This document shows, piece by piece, positions 10,566 through 18,844 of a stretch of DNA of 64,000 bases. How positions within the stretch are numbered: the stretch's first letter is position 1; every line of letters begins with the position of its first letter. The position numbers and the translations under genes are program-made. This DNA comes from Corynebacterium sp. Marseille-P4321 (GTDB taxonomy: Bacteria > Actinomycetota > Actinomycetes > Mycobacteriales > Mycobacteriaceae). The stretch is taken from NCBI RefSeq assembly GCF_903645305.1, contig NZ_CAHJXO010000003.1, forward strand, positions 1 to 64,000. Direction: 5' to 3'. Below the pieces are notes generated by a model. The model saw only the letters and a program-made list of their open reading frames with translations. It ran no database searches and had not been told where the DNA came from.

Positions 10566-12266
10566 TCACCGCGCCACGATAGGCAGCGCGCGCACGCCTT
10601 CCAGGCCGGGCACCTCGCGCCAGATCGGGTTGTCTTCGCCGGAAGCGGGCACCTGCAGCACCGCGTTCGCGTCGGTGACATACACAGTGCTTGGCGACGC
10701 GGCCACCGCCACCACCGGCGCCGTAATATTGCCCGTGGACAGCGCAGCCATCGAGGAGCCGTCCTGCTCCACGCGCATGACGGGCAGATTGCTTGTCGAC
10801 GTACCCACGATGAGCGACCCGTCCGCCCGCCAATCCGCCGCAACCACGCTGCCGCCGAGCTCCTGCGCGTACTCGAGCACGTTGACAATCGAGCGCTCAC
10901 CGGACGCCGAGCGCTTCACGATGCCGGTGTACAAACTTCCGTCAATCACCATCACCGCCCGCGTGCCAGTGCGCGAGAGCCGCAACACCGAAATGTTGCC
11001 CTCCACGCCCTCGGGCAGCTCCGCCGTGACCTGCCCGGTGGTGATGTCGCCGGTGGCCGCGGACTGCACGGTTCGCATGATGCGCTGCCCGTCCGCAACC
11101 GTCCACACCGCGCCCGCGCCCTGCTCGAACGTGGGCCGCGTGAGGGTATCGGCGGAAAGCACCTCAGTTCCGCGGACGCCGAATTTACCCACCCACAGCG
11201 TGTCGGCGCCGTCGCCTGAGCGCACCGCCGCCCACTCGCCGCCGCCGGTGACGTCAGCGGAGGCGATGTCGTCCTCGCCGCCAAGGATGCCGTCCACCGC
11301 CGTGGATTCGCCGCCCTCGAGCCGCCTGATCTTGCCGTCAGAAAGGGCGTACAGCGTGGTTTCCCCGACCACCTCAACAAGAGGGCTCACGTCGGCGAAA
11401 TCGTCGGTGTCCAGGGCGGTGGCTCCGTCGATAAGCTGCTGCCCATCTACCTGCAAGTTGTAGGGCCCGGTGATGCCCGCCGACGCCAACGTCCACACCA
11501 CTTGCGCCGCGAAACGCGTGCGCGCGTGCTCGTCCACCCCGCCGAAGCCGGTGAAGGTGTAAGCACCGTCGTTAAAGCCGGTGAACGCCGCGCTCGACGG
11601 CAGCGCCCCAGTCAGGGCCGGGCGCAGGCGCTCCGACGGGCCCTCCATAAGCAGCGTAATCAGGCTCGAACCGAGCGTGTCGCGCTTCGAATGCACCCAA
11701 CGGCGGTCGGTGACCAGCTCCTTATCCTCCGCGTCAAAGAAATACAGGTTGTACGGCTGGTACTGGTTGCGCAGCTCCGTGCGCTCAATCACCACACCGG
11801 CGGGAAGGGAGGCGATGCGCCATTCGCCGTCGACAAGCTCAAGCTCGATGTTCGCCTCGTAGGTGCCGCGCTCCGGAGCGTAGGACCCGCCCGGCTGCAA
11901 CTTGCCCACCACCGAGCCGTGCACCGCAAACGTGCGCTCACCCACCGCCGCACCCGGAGTGGTGGTCACGCCGATGCTGTCCACCACCAGCACGTCCCCG
12001 CTCGGGTCCCAGGCGCCGGCAGCGGCTTCCGTGAGGAAGGAACGCGCCGTCTCGTAATCCGTATCCGGAATCGCCGCGGCGGCGTAGAAATCGCGTATGA
12101 GCAGGTCCGGCTCGCGCCCCTCCTGCGGCCCCACCGCGGGCATCTCAGTCTCCTGCGGGGTAAACGTGCGGATCACGTGCGGCGCCGAATTCGTAGGCAG
12201 CGACGCGCACCCGGTAAGCAACACCAGCGTCGACGCGACAGCGACAGTGGGTTTAGCGCGCTTCAT
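10566..12266 (-). CDS. lpqB: Lipoprotein LpqB, accessory of the MtrAB system
   Basis: A 566-residue lipoprotein with signal peptide and lipobox LLTGC (Cys about 20), a GerMN-like region (about 100-330) and a C-terminal beta-propeller-like half. In mycobacteria LpqB binds the sensor region of MtrB and tunes cell-wall hydrolase expression. The ATG at 12266 has AGGAGGT 6 bases upstream, placed inside the end of mtrB; the two genes overlap by 14 bp. The operon order mtrA-mtrB-lpqB-comF is the conserved actinobacterial one. Confidence 0.94.
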   Translation of the reverse strand: MKRAKPTVAVASTLVLLTGCASLPTNSAPHVIRTFTPQETEMPAVGPQEGREPDLLIRDFYAAAAIPDTDYETARSFLTEAAAGAWDPSGDVLVVDSIGVTTTPGAAVGERTFAVHGSVVGKLQPGGSYAPERGTYEANIELELVDGEWRIASLPAGVVIERTELRNQYQPYNLYFFDAEDKELVTDRRWVHSKRDTLGSSLITLLMEGPSERLRPALTGALPSSAAFTGFNDGAYTFTGFGGVDEHARTRFAAQVVWTLASAGITGPYNLQVDGQQLIDGATALDTDDFADVSPLVEVVGETTLYALSDGKIRRLEGGESTAVDGILGGEDDIASADVTGGGEWAAVRSGDGADTLWVGKFGVRGTEVLSADTLTRPTFEQGAGAVWTVADGQRIMRTVQSAATGDITTGQVTAELPEGVEGNISVLRLSRTGTRAVMVIDGSLYTGIVKRSASGERSIVNVLEYAQELGGSVVAADWRADGSLIVGTSTSNLPVMRVEQDGSSMAALSTGNITAPVVAVAASPSTVYVTDANAVLQVPASGEDNPIWREVPGLEGVRALPIVAR

Positions 12267-13854
12267 CGGGCACCTCCTGAGTGAGGGGCAATTGCTTATC
12301 GACGTCACCCTGGCCCGGCGCTTGCAACTCAAGCGGGGCGTTTTCGAAGCCAACCTCCGGGTGACGCGGGATGACCAGGCGGAACTGCGAGCCCACCCCG
12401 AACTCTCCGGCGGCGTCGAGGGTGCCGTTGTGCAACAACGCGTCCTCGCGCGCAATGGCCAGGCCAAGGCCAGTGCCGCCCGAGTGGCGCTTGCGCGACT
12501 TATCGGCGCGCCAGAAGCGGTTAAACACCATCTCGTCCTGTCCGGGCTTAAGCCCCACGCCGGAGTCGGTCACCGTGACCGCCACCGCCTCTTCGTTAGA
12601 GCGCATCACCACCGCCACTGGGTTGCCCTCCGAGTGGTCGATGGCATTGGCGATAAGGTTTCGCACCACCCGCTCAATGCGACGCGAATCTCCCTCGATG
12701 GTCTGCGGCTCGTCCGGCAGGTCGAAGGTGACCTCCACGTCGAGCTCGTCTGCCAGGTGCCGGGTTTGCTCCCAGGCGGATTCCACCGGCGTACGCGCGT
12801 CCATCGTCGTGGCGGACAGATCGGCCACGCCTGCGTCGTGGCGCGAGATCTCGAGCAGGTCGTTGAGCAGGGCCTCGAAGCGGTCCAGCTCCTCTGTCAT
12901 GAGCTGGGAGGCGCGCTTCGTCATCGGGTCCAGTTCGTCTTCGTTGCCGGCGATCATGTCCGCCGCCATGCGCACAGTAGTCAGCGGGGTACGCAGCTCG
13001 TGCGAAACATCGGAGGTGAACTGGCGCTGCAGGTCGCCGTACTCCTCCAAGTTCTGGATCTGCTTCGACAACGTGTCCGCCATGTCGTTGAACGAGATGG
13101 CCAGCACCGCCATCTCGTCCTCGCCTTCCACGGGCATGCGCTCACGCAAGTGGCCGGAGGCGAAGCGCTGCGCGGTGCGTGAGGCGGAACGCACCGGTGC
13201 CACAATCTGCTGGGAGGCCAGCCACGCGATGCCCACCAAAAGCACCACCACAATCACGGCCGCAGAGGCCAAAATGCCGCGCATCAACGCCACCGTGGAG
13301 GCCTCCGACTCCATGTTCATCACAAGGTAGAGCTGCAGATTCGGGATTTCCGCGTTCGTCGGCGTGCCCACAATCAGCGCGTCGTAGGCCGAACCGTCCG
13401 AGCGCTCCACCGTCGCGAACTGGTAGGCCACGTTGCCGTCGTCGACGTAGCTCTCGAGCCGCTCCGGGATCTGGTACGCCTCCGGCGAAGACGTCACCTG
13501 CCCACTCACCCCTTCAACGAGGAGCACCGGCTCGTAGAAGCTCGACGCGTCCGCGCTCTCCTGCGCGCGCTGCGTCAACCCGGCGCGCGCAGAGTTCAGG
13601 CGCGCCTGCAGCGAACCCGTCGTACCCGCGTTTGCAAGCTGGTACTCCACGTTCACGCGGGCGCGGTCGATTTCCACACTCGCCGTCTCAATTTTCGCCG
13701 CCGTGATGCGGTCGGTGACCACCGAAGCCAGGGCAAAACCCAGCACAAACATCACAACGGTGGACACGATGAGCACCGTGCCCACAAACCGCACCTGTAG
13801 CGAGGTGGACCAGGCGTGCGCGACGTGTTCCCGCGCGCGTTTTAGGGCACTCAG
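12253..13854 (-). CDS. mtrB: Sensor histidine kinase MtrB (probable CTG start)
   Basis: A transmembrane sensor kinase of 533 residues. In order: N-terminal membrane segment (about 22-45), extracellular sensor region, second membrane segment (about 190-210), HAMP domain, H-box FTSDVSHELRTPL (phosphorylated His), N-box RVVRNLIANAIDHS and G-boxes DSGVGL and GGTGLGLAIA. It phosphorylates MtrA. The first standard start is GTG at 13794, but the upstream frame stays open and encodes WSTSLQVRF, the conserved juxtamembrane start of MtrB. A CTG at 13854 lies 9 bases after GGAGG, which sits at the end of mtrA, and is the likeliest initiation codon. Confidence 0.93.
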   Translation of the reverse strand: MSALKRAREHVAHAWSTSLQVRFVGTVLIVSTVVMFVLGFALASVVTDRITAAKIETASVEIDRARVNVEYQLANAGTTGSLQARLNSARAGLTQRAQESADASSFYEPVLLVEGVSGQVTSSPEAYQIPERLESYVDDGNVAYQFATVERSDGSAYDALIVGTPTNAEIPNLQLYLVMNMESEASTVALMRGILASAAVIVVVLLVGIAWLASQQIVAPVRSASRTAQRFASGHLRERMPVEGEDEMAVLAISFNDMADTLSKQIQNLEEYGDLQRQFTSDVSHELRTPLTTVRMAADMIAGNEDELDPMTKRASQLMTEELDRFEALLNDLLEISRHDAGVADLSATTMDARTPVESAWEQTRHLADELDVEVTFDLPDEPQTIEGDSRRIERVVRNLIANAIDHSEGNPVAVVMRSNEEAVAVTVTDSGVGLKPGQDEMVFNRFWRADKSRKRHSGGTGLGLAIAREDALLHNGTLDAAGEFGVGSQFRLVIPRHPEVGFENAPLELQAPGQGDVDKQLPLTQEVPDEAR

Positions 13855-13858
13855 GGCC

Positions 13859-14545
13859 TTACGCCTCCGCCTTGCCGGTCTTGTAACCCACGCCGCGCAC
13901 CGTCAAGATAATCTCCGGGTTCTCCGGATCGTGCTCGATCTTCGAGCGCAGTCGCTGCACGTGCGCGTTCACCAGGCGGGTATCAGAGGCGTTGCGGTAG
14001 CCCCACACCGACTCAAGCAGCTCCTCGCGGGTGTGCACCTGGTTTGGCTTGCGCGCCATCTCCAAAAGCAAGTCGAACTCCAGCGGGGTGAGCTGGATTT
14101 CCTCGCCGCCGCGGGTCACCGTGTGCTGCGGCACGTCGATGACCAAGTCCCCGACGTGGAACACCTCAGTATCGGCCTCTGCCTCGGTGCGACGCAGCCG
14201 CGCGCGGATACGCGCCACAAGCTCCTTCGGCTTGAACGGCTTGGTGATGTAATCGTCCGCCCCCGACTCGAGGCCCAACACCACGTCCACCGTGTCGGTG
14301 CGGGCGGTGAGCATGACGATCGGCACCGCGGACTCCTTACGGATCTCGCGGCAGATATCAATGCCGTTCATGCCCGGCAGCATGAGATCGAGCAGGATCA
14401 AATCCGGGTCGTATTCCTTAAACGCCCCCACCGCCTCGGCACCGTCGGTGACAGACCGCGTGTGGAAGCCCTCCGCCTCCAACACAATGGTCAGCATCTC
14501 GTTGATCGCCGGGTCGTCGTCCACGACGAGGATCTTCGGCGCCAT
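13859..14545 (-). CDS. mtrA: Response regulator MtrA
   Basis: A 228-residue OmpR-family regulator. The receiver domain shows the acidic pocket DDD (about 9-11), phospho-acceptor Asp in LLDLMLPG (about 53), Thr in MLTART and Lys in TKPF. The winged helix occupies about 130-225 (LTPLEFDLLLEMARKP, NAHVQRLRSKIE). MtrA controls cell-wall hydrolases, cell division and osmotic responses and is essential in mycobacteria. The ATG at 14545 is preferred: AGGAGGA lies 7-8 bases upstream, and longer forms lack a ribosome-binding site. It is the first gene of the mtrAB-lpqB operon after tmk. Confidence 0.97.
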   Translation of the reverse strand: MAPKILVVDDDPAINEMLTIVLEAEGFHTRSVTDGAEAVGAFKEYDPDLILLDLMLPGMNGIDICREIRKESAVPIVMLTARTDTVDVVLGLESGADDYITKPFKPKELVARIRARLRRTEAEADTEVFHVGDLVIDVPQHTVTRGGEEIQLTPLEFDLLLEMARKPNQVHTREELLESVWGYRNASDTRLVNAHVQRLRSKIEHDPENPEIILTVRGVGYKTGKAEA

Positions 14546-14567
14546 GGCGTGTTCCTCCTCCTGCGCT

Positions 14568-15191
14568 TTAGTTCTCGGGCGCACGCTGACGCTGCGCCTG
14601 CACTTCCTGCATGATAACCGCCGCGTCGACGCTTCTCACCCAGCGGCTCGCCCAGGACGCTTCCGCAAGATCCACGTAAGCCTGGAACGTCGCCGCCTGC
14701 AACGCACGGTCGCGCTCGTAGCGGTCGCGGGCCCTCGACTCGTCGGTCGCCTCGCGCCTCACGGCGCGCTCGCGAGCCACCTCGGGCGCAGTATCGACAA
14801 GCACCTGCAGGTCCGGCTTCGGCAGCCCCAGCCTGCCGAACTCCAGCTCCGCCACCCACCCCGCGGCCGCCTCGTCCCCCGTGCGTGCCGAAGTGTACGC
14901 AGCGTTCGACGCAACATAACGGTCGAGGATGAGGATGCGGTCGTCGGTGTCCACGTACTCGTCGAGAAGCTCCTTCGCCCCATGCCTATCCAGCGCGAAC
15001 AGCGTCGCCATAGCGAACGCCGAATCCGTCACATCCCCCATCCGCCCATGCAGCGCGTCGTGGGCGAGCTGCGCGTGGATCGAATCCTCGTAGCGCGGAA
15101 ACGACAACGTCTGCGCGCCGAGTTCATCCTGAATAGCGGTGACGAGTGTGTGCTTGCCCGCCCCGTCAATGCCCTCAACTGCGATAATCAT
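14568..15191 (-). CDS. tmk: Thymidylate kinase
   Basis: A 207-residue dTMP kinase that makes dTDP for DNA synthesis. The P-loop is GIDGAGKHT (about 7-15) with His in the position often held by Ser/Thr, similar to the actinobacterial GxGAGKRT form. The DRY motif (LDRYVASNAAY, about 90) and the LID region rich in Arg (SRARDRYERDR, about 158-168) are present. It starts 5 bp after the DUF4259 gene and ends 22 bp before mtrA, so transcription through all of them is likely. Confidence 0.94.
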   Translation of the reverse strand: MIIAVEGIDGAGKHTLVTAIQDELGAQTLSFPRYEDSIHAQLAHDALHGRMGDVTDSAFAMATLFALDRHGAKELLDEYVDTDDRILILDRYVASNAAYTSARTGDEAAAGWVAELEFGRLGLPKPDLQVLVDTAPEVARERAVRREATDESRARDRYERDRALQAATFQAYVDLAEASWASRWVRSVDAAVIMQEVQAQRQRAPEN

Positions 15192-15196
15192 TGCGA

Positions 15197-15550
15197 CTAA
15201 GAGAGCGCCTCGATGAACTGCTCGAGGTCCAACTCCGTGTCCGCCGCCTCCAAGATCTCCGCCGCGGTCTCGGTGAGCTTCTCGTCCAGCTCATCCGGGC
15301 GCATCCGGATGAACGGGTAGCGCTCCACCACCTCGCCTGCGGAGAACGGCGCGCCTGCCCAAATAGCCGCGATCGTTGCAGCCGCCTGGCCGTTGAGTAC
15401 CTCGTCCTCCGACGCCGCGCCCTGGTTCGCGCCCAGAAGCACCGCGTCGCGCACAGCGTCCATCACTTCGTCGGACTCCAGCTCAGCCAACTCATCGAGA
15501 AAATCGGCGTTGACCTCAACCGTGAAGATCTCCTGATCCCAGGTGCTCAA
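15197..15550 (-). CDS. DUF4259 domain-containing protein
   Basis: A 117-residue protein. The N-terminal STWDQEIFTVEVNADFLDEL pattern is the DUF4259 signature (Trp, then N-A-DFLDEL), followed by a four-helix-type body with an ALLGANQG-like turn (VLLGANQG) and an acidic C-terminus. The function is unknown. The TTG at 15550 is chosen because AAGGAG lies 7 bases upstream and family members begin at this point; longer in-frame extensions encode no recognisable sequence. Confidence 0.75.
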   Translation of the reverse strand: MSTWDQEIFTVEVNADFLDELAELESDEVMDAVRDAVLLGANQGAASEDEVLNGQAAATIAAIWAGAPFSAGEVVERYPFIRMRPDELDEKLTETAAEILEAADTELDLEQFIEALS

Positions 15551-15601
15551 AGCGGCACTCCTTACATTCGCAGGTACCCGTTGAAAGGCTTTTCTACTGT
15601 C

Positions 15602-15705
15602 TTTATATACGTCACGCGCGCGACGCATGCGACCGTGCACGGGAAAATTCACGGCGCGCCGAAGATGAAAGGGGGTTCTGCCAACTACCCCCGGCGTGCT
15701 ATAAA
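15602..15705. promoter_or_regulatory. Divergent promoter region, DUF4259 gene and anchored protein
   Basis: AT-rich -10 candidates are TATAAA/TATATA on the minus strand (15609-15602) and TATAAA on the plus strand (15700-15705). Between them a G5/C5 inverted repeat (GGGGG 15671-15675, CCCCC about 15688-15692) could form a hairpin. No operator could be assigned. Confidence 0.4.
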
Positions 15706-15762
15706 CGTTCCTGAACGCACAAACCGTTATCAAGTTGTGACGAACGACGAAAGGGAGCACCC

Positions 15763-16617
15763 GTGAAGCCGACCACCCGCCGCGTCGCGGTCTACTTCGC
15801 CGCAGGCCTGCTGCTTGCAGCCGCTGTAGGGGTGGCTGTCTGGGCAGGATCGAGCACCGGACAGAGCAACCGCGCCGGATTCACCGCCCAGGCGGCCGGC
15901 GGAAACGGCGCGACCGTCGCGAGCACATCCGCTCAAGAGCCCACGTCGGAAACCACCAGCGCCTCGGCGACTCGCGAACGCGAAGACCGTTCGCGCAGCG
16001 CCGACGCCAACGCGGGGCAATCCGCAAACACCGAGGCATCGCAAGAAGCCAACGCGACAGACATGCCCGCGGCCGCAGGCGGTAACGCCGCCGCCAATTA
16101 CACGGTTGAGGACGACCCGTACCTGCCTCCCCACGCTGTAATCGGCAAGCAGAAGACCGAGCAGCAGGCGACCAACGTCTACCGCCCCACCAACGTGGTG
16201 CCGCAGCCCGCTGCGGGTTCAGAGCCTTCGGTTGCCTCCAGCGCGAAGCAGGCTGGCAACGAAGAGACCTCTGCAAACCAGTCCGCCACGAGCGAATCCG
16301 CGGGCACCTCCCCACGGGAGACAACCGGCGCCGGCGACACGCAGCCCGCTGAGAGCCCCAAGGCGTCCGAGACCCCGCGCTCCGAGCAGCCGGACAACGC
16401 GGACCCGAAGGGCACGCAAAATGTGGAAACAGACACCACCGAGAAGGGCCAGGACCGCCAGCCAGCTCCCGCGGAGCCGACTGAGCCAGCCCCGTCTGAG
16501 GCGCGCTCGCACCATGTGCCGGGCAAGGAAAACGTCGCCGGTTACCCGAAGGAACAGGCACCGGACGCGGCGGCCCGTGAGATCGTGGACCGCTTCGTAA
16601 ACCGGGTTACGAAGTAA
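15763..16617 (+). CDS. Membrane-anchored low-complexity extracellular protein
   Basis: A 284-residue protein with a basic start (MKPTTRRV), one hydrophobic segment (about 8-28) and then a long region dominated by Ala, Ser, Thr, Glu and Gln (about 30-240). This suggests a disordered stalk outside the membrane. A short ordered-looking patch is DDPYLPPHAVIGKQK (about 117-131), and the end (AAREIVDRFVNRVTK) may be a helix. GTG start with AAAGGGAGC upstream. No family was recognised. Its 3' end overlaps convergent manA by 11 bp. Confidence 0.7.
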   Translation: MKPTTRRVAVYFAAGLLLAAAVGVAVWAGSSTGQSNRAGFTAQAAGGNGATVASTSAQEPTSETTSASATREREDRSRSADANAGQSANTEASQEANATDMPAAAGGNAAANYTVEDDPYLPPHAVIGKQKTEQQATNVYRPTNVVPQPAAGSEPSVASSAKQAGNEETSANQSATSESAGTSPRETTGAGDTQPAESPKASETPRSEQPDNADPKGTQNVETDTTEKGQDRQPAPAEPTEPAPSEARSHHVPGKENVAGYPKEQAPDAAAREIVDRFVNRVTK

Positions 16618-17791
16618 CCGTGAACAACTGGGCGGGCTGACCGCCCTCCGCCGAGAAACGCACCGCTGGCTCCGACGCTGCGATCCACGCCGCCTGGCCC
16701 GGGCGCAGCACAAAGTCGTCGCAAGCCACCGTTCCTTCGGTGCACAGGGCGATGGTGGGCCCGTCAAAGTCGATAGCAACGGGCGTGTCGCCGCGCACCG
16801 TGTGCGCGGTGACGCGGAAGCTGTCCTCCGGTAGGTGGAACACGGTTGCCTCCGGGGTCTCTTCTCGGTCCGCCAAGGGCGACGCGAGCGAGGAGAAATC
16901 CACCACGCGCACCAGCTCGGGCACGTCCACGTGCTTTGTGGTCAAGCCGCCGCGCAGGACGTTGTCGGAGTTCGCCATGACCTCCACGCCCAAGCCTGAC
17001 AGGTAGGCGTGCAGCTGGCCCGCGCCCAGAAACGCGCCCTCACCCGGGGCAAGCGTGACCACGTTGAGCAAAAGCGCAGCCAACGCACCAACGTCGCCCG
17101 GGTAGCGCTGGTTGAGCTGGAGAAACACGTTGGCGGCGTCGATGATCCACTCCGGCGCATCAGTCTGCTCAGTGAGCTCGGCAGCTGATTCGGCGATCGC
17201 GCTGAGCAACGTGGCGCGGGTTTCGCCGGGCAGCGAGATGAGCGTGGTGAACAGCGCACGCATGTCCCCCTCGCCGCCGGTGGGCAGCAGCGTAGCGAAG
17301 CGGTCCAGCTCGGGTACCTGCAGCGCCTGGAACAGCTCAGCGGTTTGCTCCGGCGGACGGAACCCGGCCAACGCCCGGAACTCGGTGAGCGCGACGATCA
17401 GCTCCGGCTTCGGGTGCGGGTCCTTGTAGTTGCGCTTCGGGTGCTCGATCGGAATGCCCTGGGCGTTCTCGCGCGCGAAGCCTTCCTCCGCCTGTTCGCG
17501 CGAAGGGTGTGCCTGGATGCTCAACGGCGCGTCTGCGGCGAGGAGCTTCACTAAAAACGGCAACTGATCCCCGTACTGAGACACCACACGCTCGCCGAGA
17601 GTCGCCTGCGGGTCGGCGGCAATGATCTCGTCTAACCCGCGACCCTCGATCGTCGCCGGAGAACCCGGGTGCGCACCGAACCACAGCTCGGCCTCCGGCC
17701 GGGCACTTGGCGCGGGTGTGCCGCGCAGCTGCGCGAGCAGCGTACGCGACCCCCACGGGTAGGGGCGCAGAGCTCCTTCGAGGTGCTCCAT
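16607..17791 (-). CDS. manA: Mannose-6-phosphate isomerase, class I
   Basis: A 394-residue type I phosphomannose isomerase interconverting fructose-6-P and mannose-6-P. Zinc ligands are visible in LSIQAHPS (Gln, His, about 91-98), KPELIVAL (Glu, about 129) and later in GAGQLHAYLSG (His, about 250). It supplies mannose for lipoarabinomannan, mannosyl-phosphoinositides and glycoproteins, and is followed upstream by the TobH-like gene and pmmA, as in other corynebacteria and mycobacteria. ATG with AAGGAG 6 bases upstream. Confidence 0.95.
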   Translation of the reverse strand: MEHLEGALRPYPWGSRTLLAQLRGTPAPSARPEAELWFGAHPGSPATIEGRGLDEIIAADPQATLGERVVSQYGDQLPFLVKLLAADAPLSIQAHPSREQAEEGFARENAQGIPIEHPKRNYKDPHPKPELIVALTEFRALAGFRPPEQTAELFQALQVPELDRFATLLPTGGEGDMRALFTTLISLPGETRATLLSAIAESAAELTEQTDAPEWIIDAANVFLQLNQRYPGDVGALAALLLNVVTLAPGEGAFLGAGQLHAYLSGLGVEVMANSDNVLRGGLTTKHVDVPELVRVVDFSSLASPLADREETPEATVFHLPEDSFRVTAHTVRGDTPVAIDFDGPTIALCTEGTVACDDFVLRPGQAAWIAASEPAVRFSAEGGQPAQLFTVTS

Positions 17792-17822
17792 TGATTCTCC
17801 TTACACGTTTTTCAACGAGCGG

Positions 17823-18833
17823 CTATTCGCCGGGCTCGGTAAGTGCGGCCGCCGCGTAGGCGCGGGTGGTCAGGCGCAGCGCCTGGGCTGCCGCGTCAGA
17901 GGACCCCACGCCTTCGCCCACTGTCTCCACCCGCGCATCGGGCGCGAGGAGACCGTACGCGTCGCCGCAGGCCCACACAATGGGTTTCAAACCTACCAGC
18001 TGAGGTGGGCCGTCGAGGTACGGGTCGCGGAAGATGTCGTCGGCCGCCGCAGCCGCCGGCGCGGCCTCACGCGCCGCCTGCAGCGCGCCTGCCAACTCGT
18101 CCGCGGGAAGGTAGCCGGAGGCGAGCCCGCGCGATGTCCACAGCGCCGCTGCGACCTGCGCCACCGAGTCTCCGAATGCGCCGGCTCCCGCGTGCACCAC
18201 CCGCGCGCCCTGGGCGTACAGGCGCAGCTGGCGGGCCGCGTTGACGGTCTCATCGCGGTCCGGGGCGAGAGACTCGACCTCCGCATCCACCTCGTCGGCG
18301 AGCAGTTCAAGGCGCTCCGCGACCACCTCGACGGGGCGCGCCAGCACGCGCAACACCGCCGCGGCCACCGCCGCTGCGCGCGCTGGTGAGGCCCCCATGG
18401 CGGTGGGTAGGGCGGGGATTGTGATGGTTGCCGACGGAGCGTCGTCAAGCAGTGGCCCCTCCCGCGGCCCCGCAAGCACCGTGGAGGCCCCGCGCTGCGC
18501 TGCGTTGATGAGCGCGCGCGAGTCCTCGTCGCGGCCCGCCTCGGCGCCCAGCACGACCACGACGTCGAGCGGCCCGACGAAACCGGGCAGTGTCCGCGCC
18601 ACCATAACCGGCACCTCCAACGGCGCGAGCGCCGAGACTGCAGCTTGGACCGCAGCAAGGGAGATATGGTCGGTGGCGAGCACCACCACGCTTCGCACGT
18701 CCGCACCCTGCAGCGGCGCGAGGTGCCCCGCCGCCGAAGCCACGGCACGAAGCTGAGCGCCCTCGTGCGCGACATCGAAAAAGCGCACGGCATCCGGGTC
18801 GTGCCCCGCGCCGTGCGTATAACTGCCATCCAT
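17823..18833 (-). CDS. TobH-like/SIS-fold sugar isomerase-like protein (Rv3256c-type)
   Basis: A 336-residue Ala-rich protein always found between manA and pmmA in mycolata. It resembles the phosphoglucose/phosphomannose isomerase fold in its pattern of alternating strands and helices (ADVRSVVVLATDH about 43-55, LDVVVVLGAEAG about 88-99, ARVVHAGAGAFGDS about 205). I cannot see a complete catalytic set. No signal peptide is present, so it acts in the cytoplasm. It lies 11 bp after pmmA. The role in mannose metabolism is inferred from context only. Confidence 0.7.
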   Translation of the reverse strand: MDGSYTHGAGHDPDAVRFFDVAHEGAQLRAVASAAGHLAPLQGADVRSVVVLATDHISLAAVQAAVSALAPLEVPVMVARTLPGFVGPLDVVVVLGAEAGRDEDSRALINAAQRGASTVLAGPREGPLLDDAPSATITIPALPTAMGASPARAAAVAAAVLRVLARPVEVVAERLELLADEVDAEVESLAPDRDETVNAARQLRLYAQGARVVHAGAGAFGDSVAQVAAALWTSRGLASGYLPADELAGALQAAREAAPAAAAADDIFRDPYLDGPPQLVGLKPIVWACGDAYGLLAPDARVETVGEGVGSSDAAAQALRLTTRAYAAAALTEPGE

Positions 18834-18844
18834 ACCGCGCGATT

